A DNA stretch of 64,000 nt from Clostridia bacterium (GTDB lineage Bacteria; Bacillota; Clostridia; Oscillospirales; Acutalibacteraceae), in contig JAFSEF010000116.1 in NCBI GenBank assembly GCA_017435865.1, forward strand, positions 34,151 through 98,150. The letters run 5' to 3'. Below are positions 52,201 through 60,012 of this stretch, piece after piece; position 1 is the first letter of the stretch; each line of letters begins with the position of its first letter. Under the pieces are notes generated by a model. That model was not told where the DNA came from. It saw only the letters and a program-made list of their open reading frames with translations, and searched no databases. Both the position numbers and the translations under genes were made by a program.

Positions 52201-55200
52201 ACTTGATTCGCTTGCCGTTGCCTCCCTGAGAAGTTGCATTCTTGTTGACGGATGCACAGGTGATGATTTCACCGGCATTGATGATGGGCAATTCAACATC
52301 CATGCCGAGGGTTTCAAGAAGGAATGCAAGCAGTTCGTTGAGGTTGGTGTATTCAAAGCCGAGCAGATCAACAAGGTTGACCATGTCGGAGAGCTTCAGC
52401 GGAATATCAAAGGACGGAAGCAGGCCGTTGATGGTGCCCTTGAGCAGGTTACCAAGCCATGCAAGGTCAGGCTCCCAACCTAAAATTTCAATAATTTTAA
52501 TGTCTTCAAAGTTTTCAATTTCGATATCTGCATGAATGTCGATCGTAACGGCATCAATCATGGACTGAATGGTATCAAAGGAAAGCGTGTAAACCAACTG
52601 CGGCAGCATGTCAACAAGCTTCTGCAAGGGCATCTGCTTGAGTTGTTCAATGAGAACGAGCAGCGGATAGAACATGGCATCTGCAATTTGTGCTGCAGAG
52701 GAAGAAGCGGAGATGGATTTGAACTTATAAGTACCGCTGATGCCGAGACCGGAAAGGTCATAGCCTGCATCGGTTACACCGAGAGATTCCATAAGCGGAA
52801 TCCACATATCCTTATAAAGGGTCTCCCCTGCAATCTGCAGTGTGATGTTTGCAAAAGCCTCTGCAGAGGTGATGCTGATATCGGGTTTGCCGAGGAAGCC
52901 GAGATCAAGAGCATCTTTAACAACCATATCATAAGCCTTGGCATAAGCAAGGTTTGTGATTTTCTGCGAATAAGCAGTGCCGGTAAGCACGGTTCTCAGC
53001 AACGGCAGAATGGAATCGAAAACAGTACCGATAACGCTGACAAAGCTGTTGTAGTCGGTAACACCCCATTCAAAGTCAAGAACAATATTGCCGTCTGCAT
53101 CAGCAAGCTTGTTCCAGTCAAGACCTGCACTTCTGAGCCTGGAAGCAATAGAAGAATACTTTGCAGGAAGTTTCTTTGCAAAGGACTGCGGATAAATGTA
53201 AATGCCGAGTGTTTCAAAAACGTCAACAAGCTTTTTGGTGTTATACTGGCCGTCAATGTAAAGGTCAAGATAGCCCTTGAATGCCCCATTGGAAAGAGTA
53301 TTCAGGTTGAATCTTGCGATTGCGTTCTTGTCGGGGGATGCACTGATGCCGTCCACACCGAGAGCACTCAGGTCACCGAGAATATCATCGAGGGTCTTGC
53401 AGACCATCGGGAACAAGGAGGAAACAAGCGTGTTGACAAGATCATCCGTAAAGAATGTTGTCTGAATGATATCATCAATGGCATCGGACAGACTGTTGTA
53501 AGGATTGTCGTTTTCATCTTTGAATCCGACAAGAGAACAGAAGTCTTCGCTGACAAGGAAGCTGTCAAGCTTTACGATTGTCTGGTTGACCTTGGTGACA
53601 TCAACAACATAGTCGTCTTCTGTGCCGTCTCTGGCAACATCATTGGGATAGCCGATCTGATCGCCGTTTTCGTCAAGCCCCTGATCGCCTGCGTAACGGG
53701 TGGTATAAATATTTGCTGCATCGTGGTAATGATTCTGCTTGAATCCGTTCAGTCCGCCTGATTCAACAAAAGCGTTGTATTTGACAAGCAGATTGTTGAG
53801 TGCATTGTAGATCTTCTGACGGTCACTGTTGACAAGTCCTCTTGCCTTTGCATCGGCATACAGGTCATGATCAACATTGTTAATCAGAGACTTGATCATG
53901 ACGAAGTTGGAGAAGTCAATCACAAGAGCTGTGTCATTGACATATTCGCCCAGAGGATCAAGCTGATCAGCCACTCTCTGTTCCATGCAAGCCTTCAGAG
54001 AAGCAATGTAAGCATCAATGACATTGATGAAAGCTTCTTCGCCTGCACCGAAGATCTCTTCCATCGCAGGGGTGCCGATGAGTGCTTCATATTTATTATA
54101 CATTGTAATATAAGCACTTCTCTTGCTTTCTGCATTGGGAAGGTTGGGAACGTTTTCGGGAACGTTCTTGCCGTAGATGACAGCACTTTCGTACTTGGTA
54201 AGGTCGGCATAGGTCAGCGGAATGAACCAGTCATAGAAATTGACGTATTCAGCAGCTGCGTTACGGTAGTCAACTTCCCACTGGGTTTCATCTGCAAAGG
54301 TCTTTACATAACTGACACCTTCGGTAAACACGGTTGCAATGTTTTCATCCGTGAATGTGCCGTTGGTAAGGGCGGTGTAGTAACCGTCAATCTTGTCATC
54401 CAGGGTGAGAAGAGTCAGGTTTTCGTTGATGTAGTTGCCTTCGGCATCGGTATCGATGGCTGCAATGGCAGCGGCATCGGGATAGGTTGCACGAAGTGCA
54501 TCAACAGCAGTTTTGATTTCTCTGAGTTTATAAAGCTCGATATCTTTTTTAAGCTGTGCATAGAATGCCTTGGCATTGTCAAGCGAGAAGCTTTCGTAGC
54601 CGGGGAAATTTTCACCGACGTATGCAAGAACATCAGCTTCGTAAGAATTGAGATTTTCAAGATGCGGGGTAAGCGTTGCATACATGCTTTCCATGCCTGC
54701 AAGATCCTGTGCATCGTAGCCTGCGGTCATGGCATTGTTGAATGCATCGATGGCAGGCAGTGCGTTGGCAACCTTTTCTGCATACACGACGTTGTCCATA
54801 AAGGTCTTGATCTGCGTCATGTTGAAGAAATGGTTTTTAATGGAATCCGAATAAGAATTCAGACGGTTGTATGCAGTGGTGTTAGCAGAGATCAATGCGG
54901 TCAGCTCTGCAGGGGTAAATGTGGTTACGAGCTGATAAACCGTATAATCAAGGTAAGAACCGTTTGTTTTGATAAAGTGGTTATTGAATGCCTTGATATC
55001 GCCTGCTGCGGTGGTATTCTGTGAATTGACGGTTCTGGTGACGGAGTTCAGATAATTCCATCTGTAAGCGGTACAAACATAACCCTTTCTCCAGTTGTAG
55101 CTGCCGTCACTTGCAGTCTGGCTGTAGGTGTGTCCCCATTTATAGGTCACATCAAGCAGAATGGTGGACGGAATGGAATCAATGGTGGATGCATTGTATG

Positions 55201-55732
55201 TTTTCAGAACATTTTCGAGTGTAGCGGCAACGCGGATCGTCTTTGTGATATTGTTTCCGTTGAGGCTGGGATACTTGTGATCCTGACCTGCCCAGTGACG
55301 GTCTGCACGTTTTACCTTGTTTTCATAAGCAATAACACCGGTGCCGTTGGGGTTGATAAGACGGCGTAATGCAGCGTTGTTATTGCCGGATGTATAACCG
55401 GTATCGGATGCAACCTTGGCCATGATAGTGGTGGTTGCGTTACGGCTTGAAGTGGTGCCCGTGCCGCCTCTGACGGATGTGGCATACGCATACACCTCTT
55501 CGGCTGCAGCCATGACGGAGCCGTCATCGCCCGTGTAGGAGTAAGCATTGCTGCCCTCTTTGCCGCCTGTTGCAATTTTGTTTGCAACTGCAGCAGTCAG
55601 CTTCGATTTTACACTCGCAGCTGTTGCGGCTTCAGCATCAAGAAGGGACAGCGGCATAACTCCGACCTGCACACAGCCGAAGATCATGAGCACTGCCAGG
55701 AAGATGCTGAGAATCTTTTTGCCCTGTTTCAT
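46265..55732 (-). CDS. Giant secreted repeat protein (3155 residues), function unknown
   Basis: A Sec signal (MKQGKKILSIFLAVLMIFGC onward; likely cut near AEAATA, residue about 35) starts the protein; GGAGG lies 7 nt before the ATG. Residues about 40-1000 are a helical region with no recognised domain. From about residue 910 to 3030 there are at least five diverged copies of a 410-520 residue unit, each with a motif like PIFEALGC, then LPxxxYFVNADGL, then FTxxNG-xAY. Acidic linkers such as NEETGETETVV recur. The last 30 residues are an amphipathic helix (FIKLFRKLIDLFKQIAEWF). There is no LPXTG, dockerin, SLH or catalytic motif. It is acidic and helical, probably a cell-surface or extracellular structural/adhesive protein. 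It is a single-gene unit. Confidence 0.85.
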   Translation of the reverse strand: MKQGKKILSIFLAVLMIFGCVQVGVMPLSLLDAEAATAASVKSKLTAAVANKIATGGKEGSNAYSYTGDDGSVMAAAEEVYAYATSVRGGTGTTSSRNATTTIMAKVASDTGYTSGNNNAALRRLINPNGTGVIAYENKVKRADRHWAGQDHKYPSLNGNNITKTIRVAATLENVLKTYNASTIDSIPSTILLDVTYKWGHTYSQTASDGSYNWRKGYVCTAYRWNYLNSVTRTVNSQNTTAAGDIKAFNNHFIKTNGSYLDYTVYQLVTTFTPAELTALISANTTAYNRLNSYSDSIKNHFFNMTQIKTFMDNVVYAEKVANALPAIDAFNNAMTAGYDAQDLAGMESMYATLTPHLENLNSYEADVLAYVGENFPGYESFSLDNAKAFYAQLKKDIELYKLREIKTAVDALRATYPDAAAIAAIDTDAEGNYINENLTLLTLDDKIDGYYTALTNGTFTDENIATVFTEGVSYVKTFADETQWEVDYRNAAAEYVNFYDWFIPLTYADLTKYESAVIYGKNVPENVPNLPNAESKRSAYITMYNKYEALIGTPAMEEIFGAGEEAFINVIDAYIASLKACMEQRVADQLDPLGEYVNDTALVIDFSNFVMIKSLINNVDHDLYADAKARGLVNSDRQKIYNALNNLLVKYNAFVESGGLNGFKQNHYHDAANIYTTRYAGDQGLDENGDQIGYPNDVARDGTEDDYVVDVTKVNQTIVKLDSFLVSEDFCSLVGFKDENDNPYNSLSDAIDDIIQTTFFTDDLVNTLVSSLFPMVCKTLDDILGDLSALGVDGISASPDKNAIARFNLNTLSNGAFKGYLDLYIDGQYNTKKLVDVFETLGIYIYPQSFAKKLPAKYSSIASRLRSAGLDWNKLADADGNIVLDFEWGVTDYNSFVSVIGTVFDSILPLLRTVLTGTAYSQKITNLAYAKAYDMVVKDALDLGFLGKPDISITSAEAFANITLQIAGETLYKDMWIPLMESLGVTDAGYDLSGLGISGTYKFKSISASSSAAQIADAMFYPLLVLIEQLKQMPLQKLVDMLPQLVYTLSFDTIQSMIDAVTIDIHADIEIENFEDIKIIEILGWEPDLAWLGNLLKGTINGLLPSFDIPLKLSDMVNLVDLLGFEYTNLNELLAFLLETLGMDVELPIINAGEIITCASVNKNATSQGGNGKRIKFTADRADVFYFLLQYIVSAVGDRTFVEDLIEFIAYSEAELTVDTDGDGEPDAPAPEDIETIELPELVYQIINNVHHNPMNALAALVELFVPQEYDKEDIDWVASQYDYAGIDGMNDASIVYLTYGNDWQKSDAEYLIENVDAILESVLEMTGSEQTQINALIQDGFNNILTNDVITGLVSVLSSLGTALGEEFIYELIDRELEVDLTAMYDAFGYLFVTDEDRQAAAEAGEEFVEPLKPGEAGYENIYAITATASEEVNEETGETETVITWSYNGTEFVDGDIETFTDLLCEAIKEFAPVLATMLSGDSIGLFDDAIEFLGYENYADSIGILFEILGIEDVMDQAEYEAYCDANGDVAALNYTVKQLFNWFDGYILEGNTVQKIVELLPNIVYAIESNALSTVLHNLLLPVLIILDTVRPIIDIDLNSIASLLVSDLINYGEINTDVLLQFIEGVYVNDDLDYKWFNIDLGALTLENIISIVDTLLGTNLYGSQLVNPGLKSLCSGIVEYDSVLTQTAYKSTMDAPDALTIVLSAVLEAAEFVTADGRTNGQIICDMIDEGLVADGKEAVAGAVYAAVTDLIKGVSVEYATPDWDYMFETDMQASEKVSLPAHSIVYLDYTTDWTEDVAVTVEESLNDIIALILDEVAECNTIAQLLNAVLQDNLYTEQNLAAIVELVVNAICALDENLRNVIDVVLDTDIASWFAMCEAVEEETVNEETGETETVVRYVCNKTWGIDEAAEEDKKDLFVAGLREVLAPANQLLAWLFFGDGYAFFTGTEKNADGSYKYNDIIVLNGGHGYAYGLAPIFEALGCTMKSADAYKTEGGAYDAGAAVEDMLNALLAKVDEISADPIHGALDLLVNVIYFVNADGLTVSVKNLLAGINGIIAKLSSVITDGDAALTVEGLLADMINFDISDLSMEALLTLAFDNGFVLNEEMAGILCSFYVGELSQFTAANGNYAYRMTFTEEEDYHDMLTIVLAFAVDAFNLNRELFSELLGEETYWAVYNLIRGAAEPFVYREMNWAYMYEDEDALAQLAANNLPERTGDSYEVYTKYQNNWNEATAEYVDEVLDSLVKNITDAARNDGSTVGQLLDNAISKGLYQDSILNSLIEMVVELLVDYEEIVAAAGVLLGAEKIADWFSYCDISIDENGETVVVCNKDWGIDSAVGNDAKRTAFVEGFVTALEPAYRLLAWLLFAEDYTFFNGTTNEPLITLTGAMGYDNAFVPLLEGVGAKMPGMTGTYADGQTAIKSADDFRDENGNIDMAQVVRDVFSAVTDWLYVICGDLADQENNGTVGTMLDMLPNFLYFVNADGLKVVVNNLLLPVNELLGHLEPMGVKVDFATIVEQIDITNVDWYAVQDLLIDVLDLYFPDYTIDFLSEFFIGQVVPFTSANGKTAYHMTYSEEETRKDMITCLISFVGDAVADERNAGRLIGWIGEDIYTIIYRYISDNAIEVGMQDYDWQLTSYAGTGEVLSPVVMGSIYDYVYGKYFTREMGEYMEANFPGFVDTMIHLLGIQIGDSEVTYESLEEILDDYVGETVYKTEYLEMILAALKDLLANLSGSLDAELYEKIVVVVNTALGVDLTYWDNYTVAEITEGDRASFVNELLRMLKPFYPLLAWLLTDEDIAFFHSNDGSERDLIVIDGAEGYAYGIIPVMEALGCHDTTMTPAEFKAAAQNDPELLLRNVIDPILNKVDVILADPLNEIFDVLPGVIYFINCNGLDTAFQNIINAVLGVLANLEPAIDEVDIYELIGFDFKTINIENIIRQLLKDLETESGFHLEEVAMEAINELTVGEVVAFTSKNGDTAYTMQYAEGGDRADMITVVLRLALAFVSDRENVTVIKTMIKDDLSEDGYKFVCALLDNFADMAGNADGMDKILYTVYYIFYSAKAAADGVEGGYDNANDNYAFLNDLFEHSDVDFLKNLESSLGDFLDQNFEDILDRDELVPNGFIKLFRKLIDLFKQIAEWFKGLLD
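50025..50053 (-). repeat. 29-bp direct repeat, copy A
   Basis: Identical over 29 bp to 51399-51427. Both encode the acidic linker NEETGETETV within the giant protein, in neighbouring repeat units. Confidence 0.85.
51399..51427 (-). repeat. 29-bp direct repeat, copy B
   Basis: The partner of 50025-50053, 1374 bp away. Exact identity contrasts with the low similarity of the surrounding units and points to recent exchange or slippage at the linker. Confidence 0.85.
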
Positions 55733-55965
55733 AATAATACCTCCGTTTTTTGCATTCGTATTGAAGATACAGAATGCCATTCAACCATTATATTAACATA
55801 TAGTTTATAAATAATCAAGTAATATTATTTATTTTTTGTTTATTGTCACAACTGACAGTGTATAATTTTTTATAACTTTTTGTTTTTTTGTAAAAAAACA
55901 AAGACAGCAACAGAAAAACATCCCGTTACCGTCTTGTTGATATTTTACAATTCATTTATTCTGAA

Positions 55966-57360
55966 TTATCTTTTGGAATTTTGCAGCCACGTCTTGCTCT
56001 TCAACCGCAGCAAAAACAAAACACCGCGTACAAACAACTCAATGCACATGGCAAACCAATAGCCTTTCAGACCATAGTGAACGGACAACAGTGCCGCCAA
56101 CGGCAAGCGCACCGCCCACATACTGACAAGATTCAGACAACTCGGCACAAGGGTGTTGCCTGCCCCTCTGAATACACCGTTTGCGACAATGGATGCCGCA
56201 TAAAAAGGCTCCACAAAAGCGGCAATCCGCAGCACTTCGGCACCGAGTGCCACTACATCAGGGTCAGGTGTCATAATGCCGATCATAAAGGGAGCAAAAA
56301 TGAACATCAGTACGGCAGCAAAGCCCATGACAAGCATTCCCAGTCCCGTTGTCAGCCAACCGAGACGACGTGTCAGATCGAACCGCTTCGCACCGATACT
56401 CTGCCCGATGAGCGTTGTTGCCGCATTGCCGATACCGTAACCGGGCATATAGCAAAGGCTCTCTGCCGTGATTGCAAAAGAGTTTGCAGCAATGGCGACT
56501 GTACCCAAGGGGGCGACGATGCGGGTCCCCATCACCTGTGCACCCGACATAATCATCTGTTCCGCACCGACAGGGATCCCGATTTTAGCAGCTTTTTTCA
56601 GACAATCGGAAGTCATGCGGAATTTTTCTTTCCTGCGAAGATGCAGATTATCCGAAGACACAAGCAACACCAGCGTCATGATGACAGCAACACTTGCGTG
56701 TGACAATGCAGTTCCGAGTGAAGCACCCGCAACTCCCAACCCCGCACCAAAGACAGTCACAGACCCCATTTGCCGTGTCGGAAAAATAAAGAAGAAATTA
56801 AAAACAACATCCAAAACACACATCAGAACAAACAAAAGACTCGGCGTACGCATATTTCCGCTTGCCTGCAACATGGCAGCCGAGACATTGTTCAGCTGTG
56901 CAAAAGGCAGCGCCAACGCATAAATCAGAAAATAAGCACTTGCATCCGCACAGATTTCCGCATTGCCGCCAAGCATCCCCGGCAGCACACCGCTGACAGC
57001 AGCACCGAGTGCACAAAGCAGCATCGCAACACCGATTGCGGTTATGAATCCCTGTTTCATAACCGAACGTGCATCCTTGTCCTTCCCCGCTCCGATGAGT
57101 TGTGCGACCTGCACGGAAAACCCCGTCACCGCTGCCGAACAGATGCCATTAAAAAGCCATGTGCTTGACGACACAATGCCGATGGATGCCGAGCTTTGTG
57201 CACCGAGCTGACCGACCATGGATGCGTCAATATACTGCATGACAATGCTCGACAGCTGTGCAAAAATGGCAGGCAGACTCAGCTGCAGAATCAGCAAAAT
57301 CTGCTGCCGCGTATTCAGTTTTTCCCCGTCACGCAAACGGAGCAACAAATTCTCTTTCAT
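55966..57360 (-). CDS. MATE family efflux transporter
   Basis: 464 residues and about twelve hydrophobic segments. The N-terminal block LPAIFAQLSSIVMQYIDASM and the duplicate GIPVGAEQMIMSGAQVMGTR fit MATE. Substrate unknown. The ribosome site before the ATG is weak (GGGA). It is not close to the MATE at 1336-2760 or the one at 62550-63941 in sequence, so the three are not recent copies. Confidence 0.92.
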   Translation of the reverse strand: MKENLLLRLRDGEKLNTRQQILLILQLSLPAIFAQLSSIVMQYIDASMVGQLGAQSSASIGIVSSSTWLFNGICSAAVTGFSVQVAQLIGAGKDKDARSVMKQGFITAIGVAMLLCALGAAVSGVLPGMLGGNAEICADASAYFLIYALALPFAQLNNVSAAMLQASGNMRTPSLLFVLMCVLDVVFNFFFIFPTRQMGSVTVFGAGLGVAGASLGTALSHASVAVIMTLVLLVSSDNLHLRRKEKFRMTSDCLKKAAKIGIPVGAEQMIMSGAQVMGTRIVAPLGTVAIAANSFAITAESLCYMPGYGIGNAATTLIGQSIGAKRFDLTRRLGWLTTGLGMLVMGFAAVLMFIFAPFMIGIMTPDPDVVALGAEVLRIAAFVEPFYAASIVANGVFRGAGNTLVPSCLNLVSMWAVRLPLAALLSVHYGLKGYWFAMCIELFVRGVLFLLRLKSKTWLQNSKR

Positions 57361-57605
57361 GCTTGTCCCGTTTCATTCTCATTTTGCAGAGCCATGATAA
57401 CAGATTTCTCCCCGACTTGCAAGCACTTTACTATTTTTTGTAATAAGAAAAAAAAGCGAAGTCGTCAAACTCCGTTTTCTGAATGTTTTGCCTTTATTTG
57501 ATCTCAATACTTTTCCAATATTGCCAACACTCAAATCGAAATGCAGAACAGCTCACCCATTATCATTACATATCCGGACACATACACGAATTCTTTACAT
57601 AATTA
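57361..57605. other. AT-rich intergenic region
   Basis: No gene, terminator or clear promoter is seen. It holds A/T runs and is bounded by the MATE gene start and the tiny reading frame after the Lgt-like gene. Confidence 0.5.
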
Positions 57606-57671
57606 TTATAAGTCATACCGTAGCACTGCCAAAACAATAGCCAAAAAACGTTTTTCTGCATTGATATTCAT
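57606..57671 (-). CDS. Possible 21-residue peptide coupled to the Lgt-like gene
   Basis: A short frame (MNINAEKRFLAIVLAVLRYD and one more Leu) whose ATG overlaps the stop codon of the Lgt-like gene (ATGA). AGGAGG lies 11 nt upstream inside that gene. It is hydrophobic with basic ends. The overlap and ribosome site make translation plausible; nothing is known of its role, and it may be chance. Confidence 0.35.
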   Translation of the reverse strand: MNINAEKRFLAIVLAVLRYDL

Positions 57672-58363
57672 TTCGTTGCATGCCTCCTATTTTTTGATTG
57701 TTCAGTTTTTATGTACCACAGCCAAATTAAGCCGATTATTACCGAAAGTACAGCCCATATGTGTGCCAGATGCAAAACACCAACCTGCGTTGTAAACTCT
57801 TCACGAAAGAATTCACATACAAATCTTATGATGCCATAAGAAATCATATATACAGGATATACTTCTCCGTTGGTTTTTCCCTTTAAAATTCTTCCTGCAA
57901 AGATGATGATAAACAGAAAATAGAAAACCAGTTCCGTTTCTCTTAAAGGCCATCTCTCGCAAAAATCAAAAGGAAAAAGAATTCCTTGACAACAGCCCTG
58001 CGTCATACAATTCAAACGTCCTGATATGGCTCCGAAGATTACGCATATTGCTGACATATCTGACGTCAGATGTATGTCTTTGTCTGTCTTTTTTGCCCAT
58101 AGATAATAAAGAATCGGTAAAACAAATACTGCTCCGAATAATCTCATATTTGCTGCTTTTTCAAAATTGAAACCGACTTCAATCAGTGCCAACAGTTTCA
58201 TGCAAGTCCATCCCAGAACCACATGAACCAAAGAAATTATAATCCCTTCATGCAACTTGATTTTCAGTTTTTTTTCAAATTTGAGAACCCAAAAAGTGTT
58301 GACTACGAAGATAAGCAATGCAAATATTGCAAGATTATGTTTTACAAACCATGCGTAAATCAT
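57668..58363 (-). CDS. Prolipoprotein diacylglyceryl transferase-like membrane protein
   Basis: 231 residues, seven or so hydrophobic segments. Lgt-family signatures: GRLNCMTQGCCQGI (the Arg/Gly/Cys loop), RWPLRETELVFYF and YGIIRFVCEFFREE with the conserved Arg and Glu. Lgt moves a diacylglyceryl group to the lipobox Cys of prolipoproteins. This member is diverged, and the housekeeping lgt is probably elsewhere, so it may have a special substrate. The ATG overlaps the stop codon of a 39-codon frame. Its base composition is visibly more AT-rich than its neighbours, hinting at acquisition. Confidence 0.8.
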   Translation of the reverse strand: MIYAWFVKHNLAIFALLIFVVNTFWVLKFEKKLKIKLHEGIIISLVHVVLGWTCMKLLALIEVGFNFEKAANMRLFGAVFVLPILYYLWAKKTDKDIHLTSDMSAICVIFGAISGRLNCMTQGCCQGILFPFDFCERWPLRETELVFYFLFIIIFAGRILKGKTNGEVYPVYMISYGIIRFVCEFFREEFTTQVGVLHLAHIWAVLSVIIGLIWLWYIKTEQSKNRRHATK

Positions 58364-58479
58364 ATTTTCTTTTGCTGAACAGGTGCAAAGAGACTGCCGG
58401 AGAAAAAGACAACAAGCAAAAACTTCATTATGTAAAGCACTGCCTTTTCCCGTTGGGTGTCTGTTATTTTTCGTTTCAT
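58360..58479 (-). CDS. Possible 39-residue hydrophobic peptide upstream of Lgt-like gene
   Basis: Starts MKRKITDTQREKAVLYIMKF and continues with a hydrophobic stretch (LLVVFFSGSLFAPV) and a basic tail. Its stop codon overlaps the Lgt-like start codon (ATGA), so translation would be coupled. An AAAGGA lies upstream at longer than usual spacing. A transmembrane micropeptide or a leader frame; no family recognised. Confidence 0.45.
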   Translation of the reverse strand: MKRKITDTQREKAVLYIMKFLLVVFFSGSLFAPVQQKKI

Positions 58480-58760
58480 TCCGCAAACAACATCCTTTTT
58501 TATATAAATGTCTTATCGATACTTTTTGCAATAACTAAACAATATATTATCACATACATTCCATCTTGTAAAGACATGAATCCTGAAAATTCTTTCATAA
58601 TCGAATTATATCACCCTTGTCAGGCAATGTCGTTATCTTAATGAGTCCGCCAATCAGGGGACGGCATCCGTATACAGCAAGCAAAGCTGCATACAAAAAA
58701 TACATCATAACAGATTTGCCTCGGTTTGCAAACATTATCTGTTTCATATATAACAAAAAA
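58480..58760. other. AT-rich noncoding region upstream of the Lgt-like locus
   Basis: No supported gene. A 32-codon frame at 58500-58598 (minus) lacks a ribosome site in range. TATAAT occurs near 58607 on the minus strand without a clear -35 box. Together with the terminator and 3' flank of spoVAD this makes about 370 nt without a firm gene. Confidence 0.45.
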
Positions 58761-58780
58761 AGCGGAGCGTGTGCTCCGCT
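58761..58780 (-). terminator. Terminator after spoVAD
   Basis: Stem AGCGGAGC/GCTCCGCT with a 4-nt loop, followed on the minus strand by a run of T. Confidence 0.9.
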
Positions 58781-58848
58781 AATGGCATAACAGCAATGAA
58801 AGACACCGTCATTCAGATTTCAATTGACAGTGTTGTCCGACTCAGCCT

Positions 58849-59874
58849 TTATTTGGTCAATTTATTATTCTTCATTGACAATAAAACAGCGTGTGCAATT
58901 CCCGGAATGGTTTCCCCCTGCTGCACGGACAACGGAGACATCAACGCTCCTGTGCCGACAAAAAGCACATTCTGCAGCAAACCGTTTTCAATTCTCCGAC
59001 GAAACAAAGTGCTGACCAGTGCAGCCGAGCAGCCGCAGCCCGATGCACCTGCGTGCACATCCTGTTTTTTTGCATCAAACAGAAGATTACCGCAATCCTC
59101 ATGCACGGCACTGATGTCGATTCCTTTTTGAAACAGAATCTGACACAACAGCCGCGACCCGACCGCACCGAGATCCCCCGTCAGAATGCAGTCATAGTCA
59201 ACAGGTGATGTCTGTGTCTGTGTCAGGAATTTTTCAATGGTGTCCGCCGCAGCAGGTGCCATGGCAGCACCCATATTGGCAGCATCGGTGATTCCCAAAT
59301 CCTGAATGGTGCCGATGAGGGCAGCATCGATGCAGCAACCCGTTTTGCTGTTGCCGACTAAAACTGCACCTGCAGCGGTGGCGGTCCGCTGTGTGGTCGG
59401 CTGTCGCTGATTTCCGTATTCCAGCGGAAAACGGAACTGCTTTTCGGCGGAACAAAAATGGGAAGACGCAGCCACAAGAGCATATTTTGCTGCATTGCAA
59501 CCGACAAACACCGCCGAGAGTGCAAGCCCCAACGCAAATGTGGAACACGCACCGTACAAGCCTGTCATCGGAATCTGTAAGTCTTTTGCTGCGGTGGCAC
59601 TGGCAATGCACTGATCAAGCAGATCCCCCGAAAACAAATAATCAACTTCCTGAGCATTTGTATCGGCCTTTTTCAGTGCCGTCAGCAATGCCTCTTTCTG
59701 CAACGCACTTTCCGCCTGCTCCCAGGTTTTACAACAGATATAATCATCCTCATAGCAACGGTCAAACTCGTTTGCACACGGTCCCTGTCCTTCTGCTTTG
59801 CCGCCGATTGCTGCCCCTGAAAGCAATACGGGACGGGACGAAAATGAAAGCACTCTTCCCTGTTTCTGAATCAT
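58849..59874 (-). CDS. spoVAD: Stage V sporulation protein AD
   Basis: 341 residues, thiolase-like fold typical of SpoVAD: SGDLLDQCIAS, GLYGACSTFALGL near the thiolase Cys position, NMGAAMAPAA and ASGCGCSAAL. In spore formers it binds dipicolinic acid and works in its uptake into the forespore with SpoVAC and other SpoVA proteins. Here neither spoVAC nor spoVAE is adjacent, which is unusual. The ATG (MIQKQ) has GGGG upstream; an in-frame GTG 12 nt earlier is the alternative. Confidence 0.93.
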   Translation of the reverse strand: MIQKQGRVLSFSSRPVLLSGAAIGGKAEGQGPCANEFDRCYEDDYICCKTWEQAESALQKEALLTALKKADTNAQEVDYLFSGDLLDQCIASATAAKDLQIPMTGLYGACSTFALGLALSAVFVGCNAAKYALVAASSHFCSAEKQFRFPLEYGNQRQPTTQRTATAAGAVLVGNSKTGCCIDAALIGTIQDLGITDAANMGAAMAPAAADTIEKFLTQTQTSPVDYDCILTGDLGAVGSRLLCQILFQKGIDISAVHEDCGNLLFDAKKQDVHAGASGCGCSAALVSTLFRRRIENGLLQNVLFVGTGALMSPLSVQQGETIPGIAHAVLLSMKNNKLTK

Positions 59875-60012
59875 AACAAACCCCACAAAATCAAAATATG
59901 CTTTTATTGTTTCCGCTTGCCGTGCAATTACAATAAAAATTTAGTGTAAAATATTTACTTTTAAAGCATTCAGTGGTAGTATAAAAATCGGTTATGCAGA
60001 GGAGTGAAATTT

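Larger units (their letters stand above)
46700..53010 (-). repeat. Five diverged repeat units within the giant protein
   Basis: LPxxxY anchors lie near 52585 (LPQLVYTLSFDTI), 51020 (LPNIVYAIESNAL), 49600 (LVNVIYFVNADGL), 48270 (LPNFLYFVNADGL) and 47045 (LPGVIYFINCNGL). Matching FTxxNG-type blocks are near 52245 (diverged), 50670 (diverged), 49330, 48015 and 46780. Before each anchor stands P-[IL]-[FM]-E-x-[LV]-G or a close variant. Units shorten from 522 to 409 residues towards the C-terminus, and the last three are most alike, suggesting recent duplication at the 3' end. Confidence 0.8.

Noticed and set aside
46442-55024. Very long open frames on the plus strand opposite the giant gene (up to about 1150 codons)
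   Set aside because: They mirror the codon bias of the giant minus-strand gene, have no ribosome sites or signal, and their products are Cys/His/Phe-rich and unlike real proteins.
58500-58598. A 32-codon minus-strand frame upstream of the Lgt-like locus
   Set aside because: Nearest AAGGG is 13 or more nt from the ATG; no other support.
59875-60012. Forespore-type (sigma G) promoter before spoVAD
   Set aside because: A GCATATTTT-like -10 is present but no matching -35 element stands at the required distance.
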